Part shown: piece by piece, positions 18,018 through 26,766 of the stretch
Position numbering within the stretch: the first letter of the stretch is position 1
Layout of the letters: the number at the start of each line of letters is the position of its first letter
NCBI RefSeq assembly: GCF_002514725.1
Contig: NZ_NTLB01000001.1
Span: 744,001-808,000, forward strand
Source: Mangrovitalea sediminis
GTDB lineage: Bacteria > Pseudomonadota > Gammaproteobacteria > Pseudomonadales > Oleiphilaceae
DNA: 64,000 nucleotides
Direction of reading: 5' to 3'
The notes under the pieces: model-generated
The model's database searches: none
The model's input: the letters and a program-made list of their open reading frames with translations, nothing else
What the model was told of the DNA's origin: nothing
Program-made: the position numbers and the translations under genes

Positions 18018-18252
18018 CGTCAGGGAGTGACAGGGATAGGACGCCACAGGGACGGTATCCTCATAGGATTTGAGGGGAAGCAGGGACTATACGGAAGTTC
18101 TGCTTAAGGGACGCCTAATTGGATGGTCGGCTAGGATGCCGGCGCCAGGGACAGGCATAGGGAGAAGAACGAACGACAGGAGTGTCGTTTTCGATAAGCA
18201 AGGATGCTGCGACCTGTTCCGACCAGTGGGCGACTTTATGTCGCCCATTTTT
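18018..18252 (+). ncRNA. Putative CsrB/RsmZ-type small RNA that titrates CsrA/RsmA
   Basis: About 235 bases without a protein gene carry some 15 GGA motifs, several as CAGGGA, TAGGA or AAGGA. At least four are displayed in the loops of perfect short hairpins: 18019-18031 (GTCA/TGAC), 18128-18141 (CGGC/GCCG), 18172-18189 (AACGAC/GTCGTT) and 18197-18208 (AGCA/TGCT). A TATAGT -10 is at 18006-18011 and a rho-independent terminator ends the unit. RNAs of this design bind many copies of CsrA/RsmA. The GacA-like box upstream supports GacS/GacA control. The start point is inferred from the -10 only. Confidence 0.75.
18228..18252 (+). terminator. Rho-independent terminator of the small RNA
   Basis: A seven-base stem GGGCGAC/GTCGCCC with a TTTAT loop is followed by ATTTTTAT, correctly oriented for a plus-strand transcript that has no open reading frame. 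Confidence 0.75.
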
Positions 18253-18304
18253 ATGGGCGAAATGTTTGCTCGCGGGCAATCATCCTCCTTTCCCAATTAT
18301 CACT

Positions 18305-18973
18305 TCAAACTGCCGGAAACCCCTCGCCAACCGCATAGAGCCTGACTTGATTGAATTCCTCGAATTCATTGAGGTCCGGCCAGGTGCTACAGGACCGGAC
18401 CCCCAACCGCCGGTATCGTGCATCGCCCAGATCCTTGACGCGGGAGTCAGCAAGCAAAACCTGCGGAGCCACCTGGCAGAACGCCTCCAGAAATACCCGG
18501 TTTTCCGGGTCATAGAGTACATCCGCCGCGGTCACCAGATCGAATTCCCCTGGACGTTGAAACCAATCCGAGCAGAGATTCACACTGACGCCATTAGCGG
18601 CTGCATTGGCACTCGCCGCGTCCAGCGCCTGAGCATCCAGATCACAGGCAACAACCTCCGCCGCACCCGCCTTGGCCGCCGCCACAGCCACGATGCCCGA
18701 CCCGGAGCCAAAGTCGATGACACGACGCCCTGCGACCACCTCGGGATGCGTCAGGATGTAGTGCGCCAACACCTGACCGCTCGCCCAGCAAAAGGACCAG
18801 TAGGCCGGCTCCGCCACCACCGCTTGGGCCTGTTCGTGGGTCAGCGGCCCTTCCAGCACGTCGGGATCAAACAGGTAAAGCCCCAGTTCCGGGCAACCGG
18901 CCGGATGGGTCAGCGCCACACGGCCGTGCGGCAAGGTTCGGCGCAGGTGTTGGTTCAGTCGCTCTGCGTTCAT
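18305..18973 (-). CDS. Class I SAM-dependent methyltransferase (PrmA/ETFB-type)
   Basis: A 222-residue Rossmann-fold methyltransferase. Motif I is [20 protein letters not shown] (about 85-104) and motif [21 protein letters not shown] follows, as in PrmA and the animal ETF-beta lysine methyltransferase; a DVLYDPEN stretch lies where ETFBKMT relatives have their post-II motif. The substrate is probably a protein lysine but cannot be fixed from sequence. The start at 18973 has GAGGAG eight bases upstream. Confidence 0.78.
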   Translation of the reverse strand: MNAERLNQHLRRTLPHGRVALTHPAGCPELGLYLFDPDVLEGPLTHEQAQAVVAEPAYWSFCWASGQVLAHYILTHPEVVAGRRVIDFGSGSGIVAVAAAKAGAAEVVACDLDAQALDAASANAAANGVSVNLCSDWFQRPGEFDLVTAADVLYDPENRVFLEAFCQVAPQVLLADSRVKDLGDARYRRLGVRSCSTWPDLNEFEEFNQVRLYAVGEGFPAV

Positions 18974-19106
18974 CGGACAACTCCTCAAAAGAGAAACGCA
19001 TGGTAATCCCCGGACAAAGCGCCGACAACGCCGCACTCCTGAGCAAAAACACAGGGATTTCGATATACTCCAGTCACCCTTTTGTCACGACTCGACAGCA
19101 CCCTCC

Positions 19107-20210
19107 ATGACCGAACGCCCGGATACCGACGATTATCACCGCCTGTTTCTCGACGACGTGCCGCTTCTGGACGTCCGAGCACCCGTCGAATTCGAGAAAG
19201 GCGCCTTCCCCACCGCCAGCAACCAACCCCTGATGGTGGACGAGGAACGCCGGCGCGTTGGCATCCGCTACAAGGAACACGGCCAGGAATCCGCTATCGA
19301 ACTCGGCCACCAACTGGTGCGGGACGACATCAAAGCCGAGCGGGTCGCTGCCTGGGTCCGCTTCGCCAAGGAACACCCCGAAGGCTATCTCTACTGTTTC
19401 CGCGGCGGGTTGCGCTCCCAAATCAGCCAGCAATGGCTGGCCGAAGCCGGTATCCAATATCCGCGGATCAAGGGTGGCTACAAAGCTTTACGCCGCTTTC
19501 TGCTGGATTGGCTGGACGCGCATATCGGCGACCTGGATCTGGTGGTCGTCAGCGGCCGGACCGGCACGGGGAAAACCCGTCTAGTGCACGACCTCCCCAA
19601 TGCCGTCGACCTCGAAGGGATCGCCAACCACCGCGGCTCCAGCTTCGGTCGCACCCTGACACCACAACCGTCCCAGATCGATTTCGAAAACGGCGTAATC
19701 ATCGCCCTGCTCAAAGCCGAACAAAACGGCGGCCCCATTTACCTGGAAGACGAAAGCCACCTGATCGGTCGCTGCGCCTTGCCCGAAGCACTGCGCTACC
19801 GGATGGCCCAGGCGCGGCTCTGGATTCTCGAAGTTTCACTGGACGACCGCATCGACAATATCCTCGCCGACTACGTCACCGATATGAGCAAGGGTTTCAT
19901 CGCACGTGACGGCGAAGATGCCGGCTGGCACAACTTCCGCGAATACCTGCTGGGCAGTCTGCAACGCATCCGCAAACGCCTCGGCGGAGACCGTTATACC
20001 GAGCTGGACGCCATCATGCGGGAGGCGCTGGGACAACAGGCCCGGGATGGATCGCTGGGACTGCACAGGACCTGGATCGAGCAGTTGCTGAAGGATTATT
20101 ACGATCCAATGTATGACTATCAGCTGTCTCGGAAGGAGAACCCGGTTGCCCGGCGAGGAGATTATTCGTCGTTACTGGAAGGGGCTCTCACAGCACAGCC
20201 TGTTAACTGA
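19107..20210 (+). CDS. mnmH: tRNA 2-selenouridine synthase
   Basis: A 367-residue enzyme that replaces the sulfur of 2-thiouridine at the tRNA wobble position with selenium, using selenophosphate. The N-terminal rhodanese domain (about 1-130) has catalytic cysteine in YLYCFRGGLRSQ, and the C-terminal P-loop domain starts SGRTGTGKTRLV (about 150). It lies about 0.9 kb before selD on the same strand, separated by one small membrane protein gene, so the selenophosphate supply is encoded nearby. selA and selB are not in the window. Confidence 0.94.
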   Translation: MTERPDTDDYHRLFLDDVPLLDVRAPVEFEKGAFPTASNQPLMVDEERRRVGIRYKEHGQESAIELGHQLVRDDIKAERVAAWVRFAKEHPEGYLYCFRGGLRSQISQQWLAEAGIQYPRIKGGYKALRRFLLDWLDAHIGDLDLVVVSGRTGTGKTRLVHDLPNAVDLEGIANHRGSSFGRTLTPQPSQIDFENGVIIALLKAEQNGGPIYLEDESHLIGRCALPEALRYRMAQARLWILEVSLDDRIDNILADYVTDMSKGFIARDGEDAGWHNFREYLLGSLQRIRKRLGGDRYTELDAIMREALGQQARDGSLGLHRTWIEQLLKDYYDPMYDYQLSRKENPVARRGDYSSLLEGALTAQPVN

Positions 20211-20375
20211 CAGCGCACGCGTTAACCTCATGCGGCGCAATGCCCTTCGGTTATTGCACCCTGCCCGAGCCGGCCAATCCATTGACTCCCGTCAACATGC
20301 GGTTCCGGCGTCGACGTAGAATTGTGGGTGTCCAGGCTGCGCGATGCCTGCCCAACTGATAATGACGAGGTCGTG

Positions 20376-20969
20376 ATGCCCCAGAACCTGCCCCTGGCGC
20401 TGGTTATCGTTGGAGCAATCCTGCTGTTAATCGCGCTACTCGGAGGTCAGTTCAAACTGTTCGGCGCTGAGGTTCCCGGTAAGGTAGGTCAGGCCAGCCG
20501 CTGGATGTCGGGTTTCGCAGGGGTGATCCTGATCGTGATGGGGATCTATTTAGGCAGCGGCGCACTGCCCCCTTTTCCGTCCACGCAAACACCATCGACG
20601 CAGTCGTCTGAGCAACAGCCAAGCTCGGCGCAACCCGCCGAACCGGATACCACGCCTCAACCGCCGAAGACTATACCTCCCGCTCGGGCGCCAGATCCGG
20701 ACGCGTTGTTTATCGAGACCGCCAAATGGCCGCACAGCGACGATGGTCGGCTGAGCGATTCGCGGGTGCGTGAAGCCGTAGTGCTCGCGCTGCACGGTGA
20801 GAATATCCCCCAAGCTCGCAGACTGCTGGCTGAGGCCGGCTTTCCTGATGGATTGAGCGTCGACCTGCCTATGCGGCCATTCATTACGGCGGGAGGCTCC
20901 AACGACGACATACAACGCATCAGGCGCAGGCTTGTCCAGGTCGGAATTCGGCTGGAGTTGCGGGACTAG
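20376..20969 (+). CDS. Membrane-anchored protein with a short peptide-binding-protein-like tail
   Basis: A 197-residue protein between mnmH and selD. Two hydrophobic helices (about 6-25 and 45-65) are followed by a low-complexity Pro/Ser/Gln linker (about 70-115) and a soluble C-terminal segment. That segment, with SRVREAVVLALHGENI, ARRLLAEAGFPDGLSVDL and IQRIRRRLVQVGIRLEL, reads like three conserved blocks of family 5 oligopeptide-binding proteins joined with the large middle part missing. No known family was recognised. The ATG at 20376 is preceded by GAGG. Confidence 0.6.
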   Translation: MPQNLPLALVIVGAILLLIALLGGQFKLFGAEVPGKVGQASRWMSGFAGVILIVMGIYLGSGALPPFPSTQTPSTQSSEQQPSSAQPAEPDTTPQPPKTIPPARAPDPDALFIETAKWPHSDDGRLSDSRVREAVVLALHGENIPQARRLLAEAGFPDGLSVDLPMRPFITAGGSNDDIQRIRRRLVQVGIRLELRD

Positions 20970-21102
20970 GGAGGTTCTCACATGCAAAGCCGCTTTCTCT
21001 GCCCAAACGTTTACAGCCGCCAATCGACACGCTCGTTAGGTTAGAATCCTCATAACATTTGATGGACGCGTCCCCCTTGCCACCAATCAAGATCTGCACT
21101 CC

Positions 21103-23340
21103 ATGAAGACCGACAACACCCCCATTCGTCAGGATCTGGTATTGATCGGCGGCGGACACAGCCATGCGCTGGCGCTGCGCATGTTGGCCATGCAGCCGCA
21201 CCCGGGCGTGCGCATTACGCTGATTTCAGATGGTAGCCTGACGCCCTATTCCGGCATGCTGCCCGGCGTCATTGCAGGTCATTATCGGCATGAAGAGGCA
21301 CATATCGATCTGGCTCGCCTCTGCCGCTATGCCGGGGTGCGCTTTATCAATGATAGGGTCACCCGGCTCGACCCGGAGCAGCGACTGGTGTTCTGTCGCG
21401 ATCATCCACCGCTGGGCTACGACCTGGCGTCCATCGATACCGGGTCCGTACCGGATGCCAGCGTGCCCGGTGCCGCAGAACACGCCGTCGCGCTGAAGCC
21501 TGTCGCGCCTTTCCTCGCCTGGTGGACGCGCTTTCGTGAGCAGGTTCAAAGTGAACCCCAGCGCCCCTGGCGAATCGCCACCGTCGGCGGAGGCGCCAGC
21601 GGCGTCGAGGTGCTGCTGGCCATCCAGCACCGCCTAAAGGCGGACAGTCGCATACAGCCGCTACCGGAACCCAATATCGTTTACCATCTGGTGACCCCGG
21701 ATGACGGCATTCTCGCCAGTCACAACGCTGGCGTCAGACGCCGCTACGAGCGAATACTGGCGGAGAGGGGAATTCAGGTTCACCGGAATTTCCGGGTCGA
21801 CAGCATCATGGCCGATCATCTGCTGTCAAAAGAGGGAAAACGCCTCGACCTGGATGCCATGCTCTGGACCGTGTCTGCAAGCGCACCGGCCTGGCTGGGC
21901 GAGTCCGGGCTGCAAGTGAGCCCGCGCGGTTTTATCCAGGTGGACGATACCTTACAGTCGCTTTCCCATCCTGAAATATTTGCCGCAGGCGATGTCGCCG
22001 ACCAGATCAATCACCAGCGCCCCAAGGCAGGCGTTTTCGCTGTGCGGCAAGGCAAGCCCCTGGCCCAGAACCTGTTACGCGCACTGACGGGAAAGCCGTT
22101 ACAACATTACCGCCCGCAAAAGGCCTTCCTCAGTCTGATCAGCACGGGCGACCGCTATGCCGTGGCATCCCGCAGCGGCTGGTCCCTCGAAGGTCGCTGG
22201 GTCTGGGACTGGAAAGACCGCATCGACCGTCGCTTTATGCGCCGTTTCGATGAGGAGCTGCCTCCAGCGGAAGATGCAGCCGCGTCCGAGGAAACAGAGG
22301 GCCAAGAGAGCCCCTTGATGCGCTGCGGAGGCTGCGGAGCCAAGGTCGGTCAGTCGGTACTGGAACGGGTCATGAAACAGCTGGTACCCCGGTATGGTAC
22401 CGACATACTGGTCGGTCTCGACACGCCGGACGATGCCGCCGTTGTGCGGCCACCACCCGGCAAGTTGCTGATACAGAGCGTCGACGCCTTCCGGGCTCTC
22501 GTCGATGACCCCTGGATCTTTGGCCAGATCGCCGCGACTCATGCACTGGGGGACCTGTTTGCCATGGGCGCCCAACCCCACTCGGCCCAGGCGTTGGTGA
22601 CACTGCCCTACGCCGACGAACGCAAGCAGTCCGACGATCTTCTGCAACTGATGAGCGGCGCCCTCACCGTACTCGAGCGGGAAGGCGTAGCCCTGATTGG
22701 CGGGCACACGGCCGAGGGGGCTGAAATGACCCTCGGCTTTGCACTCAACGGCTGGGGCGATGAAGCCCAGCTGCTGCGCAAAGGCGGCCTAAGACCCGGC
22801 GACCGCCTGATTCTGACCAAACCGCTGGGTACCGGCACCCTGTTTGCCGCAGACATGCGCCACCAGGCCCGCGGGCCTTGGGTCGAACAGGCCCTCGCCT
22901 CCATGCTCACCTCCAACCGGACAGCGGCAGCGCTACTTCGCGAACATGGCGCCCGCGCCTGCACCGATGTCACCGGATTCGGCCTGGTCGGCCATCTTGC
23001 TGAAATGCTCAGAGCCTCGAATTGCACGGCAGCACTGTACCTTGGCCACCTGCCATTGCTGAAAGGTGCCAGAGAATGCCTGGACGCCGGCTGGCTGAGC
23101 TCCCTCCATCCGCAAAATCTGCGTGGCCAGCACCTGATCGGAAACGCTGCCGATTTCGACCAGCATCCGCTTTGGGCGCTGCTCTTCGATCCACAAACTG
23201 CCGGGGGACTGTTGGCCGGCATTCCCGAAGCGCAGTCTGAGGACTGCCTGCAGGCACTGCACAGCGCCGGTTATCCCCAGGCGCGCTGCATCGGTCGCGT
23301 GGATAGCGCCGGTACACCGGACATCCAGCTGAACCCATAG
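21103..23340 (+). CDS. selD: Selenophosphate synthetase fused to an FAD-dependent oxidoreductase
   Basis: A 745-residue two-domain protein. Residues 1-380 form a flavoprotein of the NDH-2/sulfide-quinone reductase type, with LVLIGGGHSHALALRML for FAD, IATVGGGASGVEVLLAI for a second nucleotide, and EIFAAGDVAD. Residues 400-745 are selenide,water dikinase: CGGCGAKVGQSVLE contains the catalytic cysteine (GCGAK, matching C17 of E. coli SelD), followed by ALGDLFAMGAQPHSAQALV and GGHTAEGAEMTLGF. The product selenophosphate would feed MnmH encoded upstream. Such fusions are known; the flavoprotein may deliver reduced selenium, but this is unproven. Confidence 0.93.
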   Translation: MKTDNTPIRQDLVLIGGGHSHALALRMLAMQPHPGVRITLISDGSLTPYSGMLPGVIAGHYRHEEAHIDLARLCRYAGVRFINDRVTRLDPEQRLVFCRDHPPLGYDLASIDTGSVPDASVPGAAEHAVALKPVAPFLAWWTRFREQVQSEPQRPWRIATVGGGASGVEVLLAIQHRLKADSRIQPLPEPNIVYHLVTPDDGILASHNAGVRRRYERILAERGIQVHRNFRVDSIMADHLLSKEGKRLDLDAMLWTVSASAPAWLGESGLQVSPRGFIQVDDTLQSLSHPEIFAAGDVADQINHQRPKAGVFAVRQGKPLAQNLLRALTGKPLQHYRPQKAFLSLISTGDRYAVASRSGWSLEGRWVWDWKDRIDRRFMRRFDEELPPAEDAAASEETEGQESPLMRCGGCGAKVGQSVLERVMKQLVPRYGTDILVGLDTPDDAAVVRPPPGKLLIQSVDAFRALVDDPWIFGQIAATHALGDLFAMGAQPHSAQALVTLPYADERKQSDDLLQLMSGALTVLEREGVALIGGHTAEGAEMTLGFALNGWGDEAQLLRKGGLRPGDRLILTKPLGTGTLFAADMRHQARGPWVEQALASMLTSNRTAAALLREHGARACTDVTGFGLVGHLAEMLRASNCTAALYLGHLPLLKGARECLDAGWLSSLHPQNLRGQHLIGNAADFDQHPLWALLFDPQTAGGLLAGIPEAQSEDCLQALHSAGYPQARCIGRVDSAGTPDIQLNP

Positions 23341-23530
23341 CAGCAGGGCCATCTGTTTCACCCGGACAGCGTATCAACGAAAAAGACGCTGCCACGGACC
23401 TGAATTTGCTTGCCAGAATACCCAGGCAATCTGCTATAAACGACATCAAGCCACTCGGCCCCGGAACGGGCCACAGGCCGGCTCACAGAAATGACAGCCT
23501 GATCATTGCGACGAAAGAAAGGAGCTCGAC

Positions 23531-24364
23531 ATGAACAACCTCTTTGAGGGTAACGACCAGCTCGCCCATCTGGCTCAAACCGCCTGGACCATGCTGCTGG
23601 AATACGCACCCAAGGCAATTCTGGCGATCATCACTCTGCTTGTCGGCCTCTGGCTGATCAACCGGATGGTCTCGGTTATCGACAAGAAACTGCATCAGAA
23701 AGACCCCACGCTCAGCAAGTTCCTGTGTGGCTTTGTCTCCATCCTGCTCAAGGCCCTGCTGCTGATTTCCGTCGCCTCCATGATCGGCATCGCCACCACC
23801 TCCTTCGTCGCCGCGCTCGGTGCCGCCGGCCTGGCCGTGGGTCTGGCCCTGCAGGGGAGCCTGGCGAATTTTGCGGGTGGCGTCCTGATCCTGATCTTCA
23901 AGCCGTTCCGCGTGGGGGATGTGATCGAAGCACAAAGCTACGTCGGCACCGTCCACGAAATCCAGATCCTGTACACCATTATCAATACCTTCGATAACCG
24001 CCGGGTCGTGATTCCCAACGGCAACCTGTCCAACAGCAGCCTGATCAACTACAGCTCTTACGACAAACGCCGCGTCGACATGACGTTCGGCATTGGCTAT
24101 GGCGACGACATCCAGAAGGCCAAGGCCATCATCACCAAACTGATCGCCGCCGACGAGCGCGTCCTGCCAGACCCGGAACCACTGGTCGTGGTCAGCAGCC
24201 TGGGTGACAGCTCCGTCAACCTGAGCGTACGGGTATGGACCCAATCCTCCGACTACTGGCCGTTTTTCTGGAACATGCAGGAAAAGGTGAAGGAAAGTTT
24301 CGACGCCGAGGGCGTCTCCATCCCGTTCCCGCAGCGCGATGTTCACCTCTATCAAGCCAAGTAA
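23531..24364 (+). CDS. mscS: Small-conductance mechanosensitive channel
   Basis: A 277-residue MscS family protein, near the E. coli length of 286. Three N-terminal transmembrane helices end with the pore helix region FVAALGAAGLAVGLALQGSLANFAGGVLIL, the glycine/alanine-packed TM3 signature, followed by PFRVGDVIE and the cytoplasmic beta/alpha vestibule with VVIPNGNLSNSSLINYS. It releases solutes on hypo-osmotic shock. AAAGGAGC precedes the ATG. A large hairpin follows the gene. Confidence 0.94.
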   Translation: MNNLFEGNDQLAHLAQTAWTMLLEYAPKAILAIITLLVGLWLINRMVSVIDKKLHQKDPTLSKFLCGFVSILLKALLLISVASMIGIATTSFVAALGAAGLAVGLALQGSLANFAGGVLILIFKPFRVGDVIEAQSYVGTVHEIQILYTIINTFDNRRVVIPNGNLSNSSLINYSSYDKRRVDMTFGIGYGDDIQKAKAIITKLIAADERVLPDPEPLVVVSSLGDSSVNLSVRVWTQSSDYWPFFWNMQEKVKESFDAEGVSIPFPQRDVHLYQAK

Positions 24365-24396
24365 TTACAGGCCCAGGGGAGAACAGTAGCGTTAAC

Positions 24397-24439
24397 GGCT
24401 GCCGGAAAGCAGCGTGGCCAACGTCACGTTCCGGCAGCC
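24397..24439 (+). terminator. Large hairpin downstream of mscS
   Basis: An 11-base perfect inverted repeat (24397-24407 with 24429-24439) encloses 21 bases. No T-run follows, so it may act as a terminator with Rho or as a 3' stabiliser. Confidence 0.4.
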
Positions 24440-24578
24440 AGATCGTAAAATCATCAAAAACGGAGTTTCCAGAGTCACGAATTCCTGGTCTAAGCTAGAC
24501 GATAGGGGCGGCTCTCCAGTAGACGCTAGCATCAGTCTCGGAAGAGCCGGCTGTCGATGCTGTTGGGAGGTCGTTGTC

Positions 24579-25112
24579 ATGCCGGTACAACAACTCAAAG
24601 ATTTTCTGGATCAAAGAGGTGTCGCCTATCAATGTTTGGCGCATCCACCTGCTTTCACCGCCCAGGAACTGGCCCATCACACCCATATCATGGGTGATCA
24701 CGTCGCCAAGACGGTCATTATCGAACTCGATGGCAAACCAGCCATGCTGGTCATGCCCGCCACAACACGTATTCGCTGGGATCGGCTGAGCCAGGTTCTG
24801 GATACGGATTTCATCGAGCTTGCCGACGAGGACGAATTCAAGGATCGCTTCCCCGAGTGTGAGGTTGGCGCCATGCCGCCATTCGGCAACCTTTACGGTA
24901 TGAACGTCTACTGCTGTGAAGCTTTGACCCTGCAACCGGAAATTGCTTTCGCCGCCGGCAGTCACACCGAGTCCATTCTCATGTCGGTCAGTGATTACCT
25001 GAAGCTGGCCATGCCCATCGTGATTCAACGGGGTTTTGTCCGGCCCGATGCCCCCAAACCGGAATGGCTACGCGCACGGCCAAGACCCATGGAACGCCGC
25101 GAAGCCGTATAA
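24579..25112 (+). CDS. YbaK/EbsC-domain aminoacyl-tRNA deacylase
   Basis: A 177-residue protein with the editing-domain signature: HPPAFTAQELAHHTHIMGDHVAKTVIIELDG contains the catalytic-type lysine of the YbaK/ProX family, and GAMPPFGNLYGM near residue 100 is the conserved GxxxPfG loop. It is expected to hydrolyse mischarged aminoacyl-tRNA in trans. The ATG at 24579 has GGGAGG eight bases upstream; the longer upstream frame has no such site. It converges with the HtrA gene across a strong hairpin. Confidence 0.85.
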   Translation: MPVQQLKDFLDQRGVAYQCLAHPPAFTAQELAHHTHIMGDHVAKTVIIELDGKPAMLVMPATTRIRWDRLSQVLDTDFIELADEDEFKDRFPECEVGAMPPFGNLYGMNVYCCEALTLQPEIAFAAGSHTESILMSVSDYLKLAMPIVIQRGFVRPDAPKPEWLRARPRPMERREAV

Positions 25113-25143
25113 CCCCGAAGGTTTGCGTCCAAACAGAGAAGAG

Positions 25144-25169
25144 AAGGTCCCGCCGACAGGCGGGACCTT
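25144..25169. terminator. Bidirectional hairpin between the deacylase and HtrA genes
   Basis: An 11-base perfect stem AAGGTCCCGCC/GGCGGGACCTT with a GACA loop sits between two convergent genes, suited to end transcripts from either side although the flanking T-runs are poor. Confidence 0.6.
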
Positions 25170-25186
25170 GCGGAGTGGCTCCTGGA

Positions 25187-26572
25187 TCAACGAACCACGA
25201 GATAGAAGGAGTTATCGCCGCGCTCGACCCGCAACAGTAGCTGATCGTCGCCACTGGAGAGTTGCTTCAGTTCTCGCACCGAGTGAACCCGGTGCCGGTT
25301 AACTGCGACAATATGGTCGTTCTTCCGCAATCCGGCGCCAAACGCCTTGCAGTTTGGATCGATATCGCTGACCCGTACCGCCGTCGGCAATCCCACAGAC
25401 TCATCGACCACATCCTCGAATTCGACGCCCGCCAACTCTGGATGAATATCCTGGCCCGCTACTTTCTGCGCCGGCGTCGGCTCGATTCGGGCATTGAGCG
25501 TCATCTCCTGGCCATTACGCAGGATCTGGGCCTGTAGCGGCTGACCGACCAGGGTCAGACCGATCTGATTATCCAGGTCCCGCGCATTGCGAATCGGGTG
25601 CCCATCGACGTCGGTAATCACGTCACCCGGTTGAAAACCCGCCTTGGCCGCCGGGCTGTCTGCATCGACCTGGGAGACAACAGCACCGCGAGTAATCTTC
25701 AGGTTGAACGCCTGAGCCAGCTGCGGGGTCACATCCTGGAACAGGATCCCCAGCCGGCCCCGACGGACTTTCCCGAATTTGATCAACTGCTCCATCACAT
25801 TCTTGACGATGCGAGTCGGGATGGCGAAGCCGATTCCCACGTTCCCGCCCGAGGGTGCGATAATCGCCGAATTGATCCCCACCATCTGGCCATTCAGATT
25901 GACCAGCGCCCCGCCAGAGTTACCCGGGTTGATCGAGGCATCCGTCTGGATGAAATCCTCATAGCGGTCAATGCCGAGGCCGCTGCGTCCGAGGGCGCTG
26001 ACGATACCCGAGGTCACGGTCTGGCCCAGCGCAAACGGATTGCCGATCGCCACCACGAAATCGCCGACCTGGACTTTATCGGAATCCGCCATGGGCAGCG
26101 CCGTCAGGTTTTCGGCGGGAATCTGCAGCAGCGCAAGATCGACCTGCGTGTCCGACCCCACAACTTCCGCATTGAAACTACGGCCATCCTGCAACGTGAC
26201 CACGATTTCGTCGGCGTTCTGAATCACATGGTGATTGGTCACCACATACCCCTTGGCCGCGTCGATGATCACACCGGAGCCTGCAGCCAATGGCTTCTTC
26301 TCTTCCTTCGGCACCGCCTGTTGTTGATCCGGCACGTTGAAGAAGTGGCGGAAGAAGGGATCGTTGAGCAACGGGTTTGAGGTCCGAACCTTGGTATAGG
26401 TGGCGATGTTGACCACCGCCGGGGACACCTTCTTCAACATCGGGGCCAGTGAAGGCACCTCAGTACCATCAGGCATCTTGGACGGAATTTCCGCCCAGGC
26501 TTGCCCAAGGGAAAGCACGGTGATCGTCAACAGGATCAGGAATTGCTGGATCGGGTGGCGAGTTGCAGCCAT
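25187..26572 (-). CDS. mucD: Periplasmic serine protease of the DegP/HtrA family
   Basis: A 461-residue periplasmic chaperone-protease for misfolded envelope proteins. A signal peptide (1-27, cleavage after AWA) precedes the trypsin-like domain with catalytic triad H115 (TNHHVI), D145 (DTQVDLAL) and S219 (GNSGGAL), then two PDZ domains (about 265-355 and 370-460). In pseudomonads the matching gene mucD follows algU-mucAB, but here no sigma-factor cluster is adjacent, so the mucD label rests on sequence similarity; DegQ-type is an alternative name. Confidence 0.9.
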   Translation of the reverse strand: MAATRHPIQQFLILLTITVLSLGQAWAEIPSKMPDGTEVPSLAPMLKKVSPAVVNIATYTKVRTSNPLLNDPFFRHFFNVPDQQQAVPKEEKKPLAAGSGVIIDAAKGYVVTNHHVIQNADEIVVTLQDGRSFNAEVVGSDTQVDLALLQIPAENLTALPMADSDKVQVGDFVVAIGNPFALGQTVTSGIVSALGRSGLGIDRYEDFIQTDASINPGNSGGALVNLNGQMVGINSAIIAPSGGNVGIGFAIPTRIVKNVMEQLIKFGKVRRGRLGILFQDVTPQLAQAFNLKITRGAVVSQVDADSPAAKAGFQPGDVITDVDGHPIRNARDLDNQIGLTLVGQPLQAQILRNGQEMTLNARIEPTPAQKVAGQDIHPELAGVEFEDVVDESVGLPTAVRVSDIDPNCKAFGAGLRKNDHIVAVNRHRVHSVRELKQLSSGDDQLLLRVERGDNSFYLVVR

Positions 26573-26766
26573 GTCATCCTCTCGTCAATTACACAGCAGT
26601 GCCGCCATGTTACGGTTTTCCGAAACACAGGCCAACGCTTTACAACGACCTTCGGCATGCGCTGGATCAGTGTCTTGGCGATTTTCCGCAGACGCCTGCC
26701 ATGGATTCCAGTACCATTTCACTGCACTTCCAGTCATATGCCACAGAATCGGTTGCGGACACAGAG

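Noticed and set aside
23483-24355. 290-codon minus-strand frame opposite mscS
   Set aside because: Fully antisense to a clear MscS channel gene; Asp/Gly/Gln-rich shadow product.
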